Assembly (NCBI GenBank): GCA_021793135.1
Contig: JAJYTI010000047.1
Coordinates: forward strand, 1 to 13,107
DNA: 13,107 bases
Direction of reading: 5' to 3'
From: Bacteroidota bacterium
GTDB lineage: Bacteria; Bacteroidota; Bacteroidia; Flavobacteriales; Flavobacteriaceae
How positions within the stretch are numbered: position 1 is the stretch's first letter; every line of letters starts with the position of its first letter. The notes under the pieces were generated by a model, which was not told the origin of the DNA, did no database searches, and was given only the letters and a program-made list of their open reading frames with translations. Both the position numbers and the translations under genes were made by a program. Positions 7,524-13,107 of this stretch are shown in pieces.

Positions 7524-7703
7524 TTACTCCCTTTCTTTCCGTTTTTCTTGATATCTTTCTTTAAAGCTACGTGATTTTCTGTTTTTTCGAGATCGATTAG
7601 CTCGTAAAGACCATAAGATCGCTACAATAAATAAAACTACCATTATTATACTTAAGGTAGTTGGATCGTCTGGTAGTAAATCTAAAAATAGAGGATTGTG
7701 CAT
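7524..7703 (-). CDS. 59-residue single-pass membrane micro-protein
   Basis: The minus strand from the ATG at 7703-7701 encodes 59 residues ending in TAA at 7526-7524. The N-terminal part is short and acidic (LDLLPDDP at 7-14), followed by one hydrophobic helix of about 17 residues (LSIIMVVLFIVAILWSL, 17-33). The last 26 residues (34-59) are extremely basic, rich in R, K and S. By the positive-inside rule the basic tail would be cytoplasmic. Its ATG shares the A of the ABC ATPase stop (TAATG, 1-nt overlap), a strong sign of translational coupling and real expression. I do not recognise a family. It could be a small accessory subunit of the ABC ATPase or an unrelated gene at the operon end; it was missed by a length cutoff, not by lack of signal. 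Confidence 0.7.
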   Translation of the reverse strand: MHNPLFLDLLPDDPTTLSIIMVVLFIVAILWSLRANRSRKNRKSRSFKERYQEKRKERE

Positions 7704-8398
7704 TATTTAATTTTTGTGTCACTTTCAATTAAACCATCACGTAATCGGATAATGCGATGTGCATTTTCGGCTATATCTTCTTCGTGAGTTACCAAAATTA
7801 CAGTATTTCCTTGACTATGTATTGTGTTGAATAGATTCATTATTTCGACAGAGGTTTTTGAATCTAGATTTCCAGTAGGTTCATCAGCAAGAATAATCGA
7901 AGGTTTGTTTACTAAAGCACGTGCTACAGCAACTCTTTGTCTTTGTCCTCCAGAAAGTTGGTTGGGGTGGTGGTCCATACGATCTCCTAATCCTACCTCT
8001 TGTAGAACCTCCTCTGCTCGTTGACGACGTTCTTCTTTATTTTTACCTGCATAGATCATGGGTAAAGCAACATTGTCTAATGCCGTTGTTCTAGGTAAAA
8101 GATTGAAAGTTTGAAAAACGAATCCTATTTCTTTATTGCGAATTTCTGCTAGTTCATCATCGGTCATATTACTTACATCTTTTCCATTTAAGTAATACTC
8201 CCCACTTGTGGGTGTATCTAGACAACCTAGTAGATTCATAAAAGTAGATTTTCCAGATCCCGAAGGACCCATTAAAGCTACATATTCGCCTTTGTAAATT
8301 TTAAGGTCGATTCCTTTTAGAACCTTAATTGTTTCTTGTCCAAGTGGGAAGTCACGAGTGATTTTTTGAACATCGATTAATAAGTCGTTTGTAGCCAT
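7703..8398 (-). CDS. ABC transporter ATP-binding protein, LolD/MacB family
   Basis: The 231-residue protein has all motifs of a single complete ATPase: Walker A GPSGSGKST at 44-52, Q-loop Q96, signature LSGGQRQRVAVARAL at 148-162, Walker B ILADEPTGNLD at 169-179 and switch histidine H205. The FNLLPRTTALDNVALPM segment (98-114) and the ADEPTGNLDS form place it with LolD, MacB and FtsE-like ATPases that power FtsX-type permeases for lipoprotein release, peptide or antibiotic export, or cell-wall signalling. No FtsX-like permease is encoded next to it. Its neighbours are three small two-helix membrane proteins upstream (2-nt gap) and a 59-residue membrane protein downstream (1-nt overlap). The substrate and true permease are unknown; a distant permease is the conservative reading. 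Confidence 0.93.
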   Translation of the reverse strand: MATNDLLIDVQKITRDFPLGQETIKVLKGIDLKIYKGEYVALMGPSGSGKSTFMNLLGCLDTPTSGEYYLNGKDVSNMTDDELAEIRNKEIGFVFQTFNLLPRTTALDNVALPMIYAGKNKEERRQRAEEVLQEVGLGDRMDHHPNQLSGGQRQRVAVARALVNKPSIILADEPTGNLDSKTSVEIMNLFNTIHSQGNTVILVTHEEDIAENAHRIIRLRDGLIESDTKIK

Positions 8399-8400
8399 AG

Positions 8401-8823
8401 TTATTTTGTTACTTTATCTAAATACTCAACCAATGTTAGGAAGTCTTCTTTTGTTAAGAAATCTTTATTGACTAAATATTCTTTGTCTTGATATATGATT
8501 TGTAAATCTCCAGTGACAATTTTTTTATAACTCTTTATGTCAGATATGAGTAATTTATCAGTTCGAAAGAGTCCTTCTTTTCGTATGAATAATGTGTCTG
8601 ACTCTATTTTTACATACCATTCCGAATGCTTTTTTTGGATATAAAAGAATCCAAATAATAAGAAAAATAGAAAACTAGCTTTGAAATAGAAGAAGGCTGT
8701 ATTTGTAGTTCCTTCGTATATATCTAAAATAATCTGCCCTAAAATAGTTACTATGTAAATAGCTAATAGCCATTTTTGGAATTTCCAGTTATAACCGTAG
8801 TGTTTAAATTTAAGTGCATTCAT
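8401..8823 (-). CDS. Two-helix membrane protein with PH-like C-terminal domain, copy 3 of tandem triplet
   Basis: The protein of 140 residues (from the ATG at 8823) has two hydrophobic helices at about 18-34 and 43-62, then a basic turn and a C-terminal region of about 75 residues alternating short beta-like strands and ending in a helix. That region carries SDIKSYKKIVTGDLQI (94-109) and the VNKDFLTKEDF block (118-128), which recur in the next two genes upstream. The layout resembles bacterial PH-like (bPH/YcxB-type) membrane proteins, but that is a fold guess. An in-frame GTG at 8835 would add four residues; I chose the ATG because it aligns better with the start of the copy at 9319-9705 and clears a hairpin at 8840-8865. 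It ends 2 nt before the ABC ATPase start, so the two are surely cotranscribed. Function unknown. Confidence 0.8.
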   Translation of the reverse strand: MNALKFKHYGYNWKFQKWLLAIYIVTILGQIILDIYEGTTNTAFFYFKASFLFFLLFGFFYIQKKHSEWYVKIESDTLFIRKEGLFRTDKLLISDIKSYKKIVTGDLQIIYQDKEYLVNKDFLTKEDFLTLVEYLDKVTK

Positions 8824-8839
8824 GATTTTAGACACATAG

Positions 8840-8865
8840 TATTCAATAACTGGTGTTATTGAATA
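8840..8865. repeat. Inverted repeat at junction of copies 2 and 3
   Basis: TATTCAATAAC (8840-8850), 4 nt, then GTTATTGAATA (8855-8865) is a perfect 11-bp inverted repeat. It contains the stop codon of the gene at 8856-9305 and lies 17-42 nt upstream of the ATG of the next gene. On the minus strand no T-run follows, so it is not a classical terminator. As an RNA hairpin it could act in processing, in setting the relative expression of the two genes, or in hiding the alternative GTG start at 8835. Confidence 0.5.
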
Positions 8866-9305
8866 TTCGTTTTATTTTCAATTATTGTTATGATTTTTAG
8901 AAAATCATCTTCAGTCACCATGTCTTTATTAATCGTATAAGTTTTTTCTCTTGTTTTTATTTCCAAGTCTCCTGTAACGATTTTCTTAAAACTTCTTATA
9001 TCTGAATATTTTAAGTGTTTTGGGATATATATAAATTCATCTCTAATAGAAATTTCTTCTTTCTTTAGATTAACATACCAGAAGTTATCTTCCTTTTTGA
9101 TGTAAATAAAAAATATAGTTAATACTATAAATTGAGCAACTATCATAAAAATATCCAAAAAATCAAAGGTTGTTATGTCAAGAAAATATATGACTAAAGC
9201 AACTATTGATAAAACCCATAACCCAGTTACCCCTCTTTTTATAAACTTATAACTGATAAACTTTTTGTCTGTTCGGTTATAATATGGAATTCTTATGCTG
9301 TCCAT
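8856..9305 (-). CDS. Two-helix membrane protein with PH-like C-terminal domain, copy 2 of tandem triplet
   Basis: The 149-residue protein begins with a polar basic stretch (1-24), followed by hydrophobic helices at about 25-42 and 48-69, then KKEDNFWYVNL and a soluble C-terminal region. SDIRSFKKIVTGDLEI (101-116) and INKDMVTEDDF (125-135) match copy 3 nearly position for position, and WYVNL...ISIR matches WYVKI...LFIR in it. This is the closest pair of the three. It starts 13 nt after the end of copy 1 and its stop lies in the inverted repeat before copy 3. There is no signal peptide other than the first helix. I do not recognise a named family; membrane anchoring with a cytoplasmic PH-like domain is the most likely architecture. 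Confidence 0.85.
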   Translation of the reverse strand: MDSIRIPYYNRTDKKFISYKFIKRGVTGLWVLSIVALVIYFLDITTFDFLDIFMIVAQFIVLTIFFIYIKKEDNFWYVNLKKEEISIRDEFIYIPKHLKYSDIRSFKKIVTGDLEIKTREKTYTINKDMVTEDDFLKIITIIENKTNIQ

Positions 9306-9318
9306 AATTGAAAAATAA

Positions 9319-9705
9319 TTAAGCGACTTTTTGAACTATCTTCTGTTGTAATTCTTTAAAAGCTTCTTCGTCAAAAAGGTCTTTGCTTATGATTGTTTCT
9401 TTATTACTATGTTTTATTTCAAGGTCTCCAGTAATTAAAACTTTCTGTTCTTTTATTTCAGAAAAAGCTATCTTTTTCTTTCGAATAAAATTTCCGAATA
9501 CAATCTCATTTTTATTGAATCCTAAATAAGAACTCCTTCTTAAGAAGAATTGTAAGAGATAGGATGCTCCTAATATGAGTGGTATAAAAACATAGAAAGA
9601 ATCTCTCTTGTCAAATATTAATAATGCTACGAATCCTACAATCATTAATGCAGACATCCATAATAACGATTTACTATAGTTTTTTGTGAAATAGATTTTT
9701 TCCAT
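9319..9705 (-). CDS. Two-helix membrane protein with PH-like C-terminal domain, copy 1 of tandem triplet
   Basis: The 128-residue protein is the shortest and most diverged of three tandem paralogues. Helices lie at about 14-31 and 37-55, followed by a basic turn and a soluble part with FSEIKEQKVLITGDLEI (81-97) and ISKDLFDEEAF (106-116), which line up with the TGDL and KD...F blocks of the other two copies. It lacks the W-Y-V strand that follows helix 2 in those copies and has a Y-L-G-F version instead. It begins 47 nt after the methyltransferase-like gene, the largest gap in this gene run, where I found no promoter matching the Bacteroidota consensus. Function unknown. Confidence 0.83.
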   Translation of the reverse strand: MEKIYFTKNYSKSLLWMSALMIVGFVALLIFDKRDSFYVFIPLILGASYLLQFFLRRSSYLGFNKNEIVFGNFIRKKKIAFSEIKEQKVLITGDLEIKHSNKETIISKDLFDEEAFKELQQKIVQKVA

Positions 9706-9752
9706 AACTAATAATATGCTGTTAACTTTTAGACGTAGATTTCACTAATTTG

Positions 9753-10256
9753 TTACACTCTTAATACAAAGTGTTCTTTTCTTTGTCCTTCTCTAGTAAG
9801 TACTAATCCAGCAATAAAGAAATCAATGCTTACATGAAATTTATCTTCAGCTTGTAATTTCAACCAATTTTCTTCTGATTTTTTATAGTGATTTGGAGAA
9901 TGGATATACAAAATAGTATTGGAGTCTATAGTTCTTATGAGTTGTTGGAGTTTGTTATCATCATAAGATTTTAAATCATCTATGTAGTGAAGTTTTTTAT
10001 AGGTAACCACTCCAGGTTTTTTAATTACATTGGAATGTGAATGTACTTTAAATTTTGGAGTGCCTATTATTTCTTGTACTTGAAAGTAATCAATAGTAGC
10101 TTGTAAAACTCTTCGTCGTTTCCGGTAATTTTTAAAGTTTTTCTTTGTTTCGTATATACCTTCTCGTAAATACGAGTACACAAAAGGGGAGTGCACCCCA
10201 TGTTCATTGGTTGATTTTAGTAAAAAGCTTATTCGTTTAAATAATTTCTGAAGCAT
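9753..10256 (-). CDS. Shortened methyltransferase-family protein, likely catalytically dead
   Basis: The 167-residue protein resembles, at both ends, a Bacteroidota family annotated as class I SAM-dependent methyltransferases of about 240-260 residues. The N-terminus FLLKSTNEHGVHSPFVYSYL (11-30) and the C-terminus FHVSIDFFIAGLVL...KEHFVLRV (139-167) match that family as I remember it. Between them, YFQVQEIIGT (57-66) looks like a remnant of the segment leading into the SAM-binding loop, but no glycine-rich E-x-G-x-x-x-G loop follows and most of the Rossmann core is missing. I infer an internal loss that left a short in-frame protein. It has no stop or frameshift, so it may have a retained non-enzymatic role. 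It starts 2 nt after the ABC-F gene ends. Confidence 0.72.
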   Translation of the reverse strand: MLQKLFKRISFLLKSTNEHGVHSPFVYSYLREGIYETKKNFKNYRKRRRVLQATIDYFQVQEIIGTPKFKVHSHSNVIKKPGVVTYKKLHYIDDLKSYDDNKLQQLIRTIDSNTILYIHSPNHYKKSEENWLKLQAEDKFHVSIDFFIAGLVLTREGQRKEHFVLRV

Positions 10257-10258
10257 AT

Positions 10259-12124
10259 TTATTCTTCCAATTTAGACCCTAGTTCAAACCAACGTTCGGT
10301 TTTTTCATCAATCTCATCGATTAAAGCTTGTAGCTCTTGGGATTTTTTGTTGATAGTATCCATGTCCCAACCTTCGGTAGCAAAAGCTTGTTCTAGTTTC
10401 TCTTTCTCTATTTCTAGTCGATTGATCTTAGACTCTAAGTTACTGTATTCTTTACGTTCTTTGTAGCTAAGTGTATTTGATTTTGCTTTTTGTTCTGTAA
10501 TAGATTTAACTTTATTTACAGTCGCTTCTCGTTTTATCTTTAGCTGTTCTTCTTCATACTCCCTATAATCCGTATAGCTGCCTGGAAAACCTTTGATTTC
10601 TCCATTTCCTTTAAATACCAATAATTGATCGATGATTTTATCCATAAAGAACCTATCGTGGGAAACAACTATTAAACAACCTGGAAAATCTAATAAGAAA
10701 CTTTCCAAAACTTGTAAGGTTACAATATCTAAATCATTGGTGGGTTCATCTAATATTAAGAAGTTAGGATTGGTAATAAGCACGGTGCATAAGTATAAAC
10801 GCTTTTGTTCTCCACCACTTAATTTTTCGACATAATCGTATTGTTTTTTTCGGTCGAATAAGAAACGCTCTAATAACTGTTGAGCGGAAATTTGTCTTCC
10901 TTTCTTAAGTGGGATATAATCTCCAAATTCTCGAATAACATCTATAACCTTTTGTCCAGGTTTTATTTCGATTCCTTTTTGACTGTAATATCCAAACTTA
11001 ACGGTTTCTCCGATAACTACCTTACCTGTATCACTAGGAATTTTTCCAGTAAGGATTTTTAAGAATGTAGATTTTCCAGTTCCATTCTTTCCAATTATAC
11101 CTATTCGTTCGCCACGCTTAATATTATAATCGAAATTCTCAAAAAGCAACTTACCATCATAGCTTTTGCTAATATTGTGCATCTCTACTATCTTGGTTCC
11201 TAGACGCTCCATATTTAATTCTAACTGTACTTCATGTTCTTGTCTGCGTTGCATAGCGCGATCGTGAACATTAGTAAAGTTACTTATCCTTGACTTGCTT
11301 TTTGTACTACGGGCTTTAGGTTGTCTTCGAATCCAATCTAATTCTTTTTTATATAGTTGTTTGGCTTTGGCAGTTTCTGTTTCTTCGACTTCTATACGTT
11401 GTTCTCTTTTTTCTAAATAATAACTATAATTTCCTTTATAACTGTAGAACTTTCCTTGGTCTAATTCAAGTACTTCATTACATACTCGTTCTAAAAAATA
11501 ACGATCGTGAGTAACCATAAATAAAGTAATGTTCTCTCTTGCGAAATATGCTTCTAGCCACTCTATCATTTCTAAGTCTAAATGGTTTGTAGGCTCATCT
11601 AGTAAAAGAACATCTGGATTAGTTAAGATCGCAATTGCAAGTGCTAAACGACGTTTCTGTCCACCACTTAGAGTTTCTATACGTTGGTCAACATCATCTA
11701 ACTTTAATTTGGATAATATCTGCTTGTACTGTGTTTCAAAATCCCAAGCTTGCTCAGCTTCCATTGCATCAAAAGCTCTTTGCATAGCTTCTGTGTCTTC
11801 TGGATTTTTAATTGCACGTTCGTAATTACTTATAGTTTTTAAGATAGGATTAGGGGAAGATAAAATCGCCTCTTCAATACTTATTTCTGGATCGAAATGT
11901 GGATTCTGAGAAAGAAAACTTATAGTAATGTTATTTCGGCTATTTACTTCTCCAGTATCTGGACTTTCTATTCCTGCTAGAATGTGGAGTAGACTGGTTT
12001 TTCCAGATCCATTAGGTGCGATAAATCCTATTTTTTGTCCAGCATTTATTCCAAATGAAACGTCAGTATATAAGACGCGTTCGCCATAGGATTTACTAAT
12101 GTTTTCTACCGAAATATAATTCAT
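10259..12124 (-). CDS. ABC-F family ATPase, Uup-like
   Basis: The 621-residue protein has two ABC domains and no membrane segments. Domain 1 has Walker A APNGSGKT at 36-43, signature LSGGQKRR at 152-159, Walker B LLLDEPTNHLD at 173-183 and H206. Domain 2 has GKNGTGKS at 345-352, LSGGEQKR at 435-442, LILDEPTNDLD at 456-466 and H489. The interdomain linker contains ELDWIRRQPKARSTKSKSRI (261-280), and the C-terminus is a coiled coil (about 555-620), both typical of Uup. ABC-F proteins bind the ribosome or nucleic-acid structures rather than transport; E. coli Uup is linked to ribosome assembly and to suppression of precise transposon excision. Domain 1 has Ala where Walker A normally begins with Gly. 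It is the first gene of a closely packed run of seven, and its upstream region carries DnaA boxes. Confidence 0.94.
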   Translation of the reverse strand: MNYISVENISKSYGERVLYTDVSFGINAGQKIGFIAPNGSGKTSLLHILAGIESPDTGEVNSRNNITISFLSQNPHFDPEISIEEAILSSPNPILKTISNYERAIKNPEDTEAMQRAFDAMEAEQAWDFETQYKQILSKLKLDDVDQRIETLSGGQKRRLALAIAILTNPDVLLLDEPTNHLDLEMIEWLEAYFARENITLFMVTHDRYFLERVCNEVLELDQGKFYSYKGNYSYYLEKREQRIEVEETETAKAKQLYKKELDWIRRQPKARSTKSKSRISNFTNVHDRAMQRRQEHEVQLELNMERLGTKIVEMHNISKSYDGKLLFENFDYNIKRGERIGIIGKNGTGKSTFLKILTGKIPSDTGKVVIGETVKFGYYSQKGIEIKPGQKVIDVIREFGDYIPLKKGRQISAQQLLERFLFDRKKQYDYVEKLSGGEQKRLYLCTVLITNPNFLILDEPTNDLDIVTLQVLESFLLDFPGCLIVVSHDRFFMDKIIDQLLVFKGNGEIKGFPGSYTDYREYEEEQLKIKREATVNKVKSITEQKAKSNTLSYKERKEYSNLESKINRLEIEKEKLEQAFATEGWDMDTINKKSQELQALIDEIDEKTERWFELGSKLEE

Positions 12125-12262
12125 GTTTTTCTTAAATGATTAATTGTTAATAAGTATACACAAAATGTTTTAATCTTGATTGTAGATACTTATCCACATT
12201 GTTTATAAAGTTATCCACATTTATGTTGATTGTTGTGTATAACTGCTATTGGTTATTGAAAA
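12125..12262. other. DnaA-box cluster with A+T-rich flank, candidate oriC
   Basis: This 138-bp gap holds TTATCCACA at 12190-12198 and again at 12211-12219 (same strand, starts 21 bp apart, two helical turns), and TGTGTATAA at 12234-12242, which is TTATACACA on the opposite strand. All three fit the DnaA box TTATNCACA exactly. GTATACACA at 12154-12162 is an 8-of-9 match. The segment 12125-12189 has 13 G/C in 65 bases (80% A+T) and could be the unwinding element. Three exact 9-mers in 53 bp is far beyond chance. This is either the chromosomal origin or a DnaA-controlled regulatory region for the minus-strand ABC-F gene. No dnaA or dnaN lies nearby, and flanking genes do not diverge. No clear Bacteroidota promoter was found here. 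Confidence 0.6.
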
Positions 12263-13107
12263 TCAGCTGTTTAACTGGTTGTTTCGGAGTGTATTTTTAT
12301 AATATGTAGTAAGATATCGATATCTTATCAACAATCCTATTAACAAAGGTAAAATAGGATGTGGATATTTTTGTACTCCTGTTATCCAATGAAAAAATAA
12401 TAATACAATTAGTATAGATAGTAAATTTAAATAATGCACCAAACGCTTGTGATATGTCTCTTTTGAGATGGCTCTAATAAATAATAAACTAATAGGAAAA
12501 GCCCACAATATATTGTAGTTGAATTTAGTCGTTTGGTGGTCTGTAGCAAACCATAAAAGTGCAATTACTACTCCAATAATTCCTGTTGTAATAAATATAG
12601 AGATATCTACAAGCTTTGTTCTCTTTTTACGAATGATATCTTTAAAAGAAATAATTATAAGTCCTAACCCTATAATAGTAAATATTACCCAGGGACTAGT
12701 AAAGAAGAATCCAGTAGCTTTCTTTTCTTCTTTTTGTTCGTATAGGTTAATAGTTTTTTTAACTAAAGGAATCCATTCTCCAGCGCTTGTTTTAATCTTA
12801 GCTTCTGAATCTGCTTCCATTACATAATATGGCAGAAATTGTTCTTCTAGCTTACTTGCATTTCTATCTATTGGTGCTCCTAAGGCTATATTTATTCCTA
12901 GACTACCCCAAGTATTAGAGTTAATATTTTCTCCAATTAGCTGACGAAAACTTTTTGGATTCTCTAACTCCGTATTATATTCTATATTATCTCCAAGAGC
13001 TAAACTCAAAATATCTCTAATCTTCGTAGCGCAATTATCATGCGTGAAATCATAGAGGTATTCTCTGTTTTCTGGTTTTGCATTTTCAATTAATAACTTA
13101 AATATAT
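12263..13107 (-). CDS. DUF4105 (Lnb N-terminal periplasmic domain) membrane protein, N-terminus off window
   Basis: The frame is open through the right edge, so this is the C-terminal 281 residues of a longer protein; the TTG at 13009 is an internal codon, not the start. Just inside the edge the frame reads YLYDFTHDNCATKIRDIL, which matches the conserved FF-x-D-N-C-x-T-R-x-R-D-L block of DUF4105, including its candidate catalytic cysteine. A polar periplasmic stretch follows, then about five hydrophobic helices (roughly coded at 12725-12655, 12625-12555, 12520-12465, 12435-12375 and 12355-12300). The segment WFATDHQTTKFNYNILWAFP (20 residues) between helices 2 and 3 is typical of this family's C-terminal half. 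DUF4105 proteins are inner-membrane proteins with a periplasmic cysteine-protease-like domain of unknown substrate. The stop is TGA at 12265-12263. Confidence 0.87.
   Translation of the reverse strand, partial: IFKLLIENAKPENREYLYDFTHDNCATKIRDILSLALGDNIEYNTELENPKSFRQLIGENINSNTWGSLGINIALGAPIDRNASKLEEQFLPYYVMEADSEAKIKTSAGEWIPLVKKTINLYEQKEEKKATGFFFTSPWVIFTIIGLGLIIISFKDIIRKKRTKLVDISIFITTGIIGVVIALLWFATDHQTTKFNYNILWAFPISLLFIRAISKETYHKRLVHYLNLLSILIVLLFFHWITGVQKYPHPILPLLIGLLIRYRYLTTYYKNTLRNNQLNS

Noticed and set aside
8401..9705. Tandem small membrane genes as a mobile element or toxin-antitoxin array
   Set aside because: No transposase, terminal repeats, antitoxin-like DNA-binding partner or composition change; base usage matches the flanks.
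9706..9752. Internal promoter before the paralogue triplet
   Set aside because: No TTG / TAnnTTTG pair at suitable spacing on the minus strand in the 47-nt gap.
12263..13009. Treating the TTG at 13009 as the start of the membrane protein
   Set aside because: The frame stays open to the window edge and encodes a DUF4105-like DNCATKIRD block upstream of that codon, so the gene is partial at its N-terminus.

Overview
The window is 13.1 kb of low-GC DNA that reads as a chromosomal segment of a Bacteroidota, most likely a member of Flavobacteriia. The reasons are an enlarged Bacteroidota-type SecA without the zinc-binding tail, a DUF2795 protein, a DUF4105 membrane protein, a stand-alone LAB_N protein beside a DPM1-like glycosyltransferase, starts without clear Shine-Dalgarno sequences, and promoter candidates of the TTG / TAnnTTTG type. 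Every gene except ohr lies on the minus strand. I see no tRNA, rRNA, CRISPR array, transposase or phage gene.

Layout from left to right. (1) 1-2183, minus: meaB, then a family 2 glycosyltransferase, then a LAB_N membrane protein that runs off the left edge. The last two overlap as ATGA, so this looks like one transcription unit. (2) 2184-2279 is a compact divergent promoter region, followed by ohr (2280-2714, plus), a peroxide-detoxifying enzyme. (3) 2715-2932 is the convergent end between ohr and secA, with two hairpins, one of them a good secA terminator. (4) secA (2933-6298), a DUF2795 gene (6495-6719) with a strong hairpin terminator and a textbook Bacteroidota promoter, and a PduO-type cobalamin adenosyltransferase (6852-7427). 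MeaB and the adenosyltransferase both serve adenosylcobalamin-dependent methylmalonyl-CoA mutase, which is not itself in the window. (5) 7524-12124, minus: a tightly packed run of seven genes. In transcription order these are an Uup-like ABC-F ATPase, a shortened methyltransferase-family protein, three tandem paralogous two-helix membrane proteins, a LolD/MacB-type ABC ATPase, and a previously uncalled 59-residue membrane micro-protein. Gaps are 2, 47, 13, 32 and 2 nt, and the last pair overlaps by 1 nt. (6) 12125-12262 holds three perfect DnaA boxes and one near-match beside an 80% A+T stretch, a candidate replication origin. (7) 12263-13107 is the C-terminal part of a DUF4105 membrane protein entering from the right edge.

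The least explained parts are the candidate origin at 12154-12242 and the 7.5-9.7 kb gene block. In that block, three diverged copies of one small membrane-protein family and a micro-protein are coupled to an ABC ATPase that has no recognisable permease next to it. All functional statements rest on motif recognition by eye; no database search was run.
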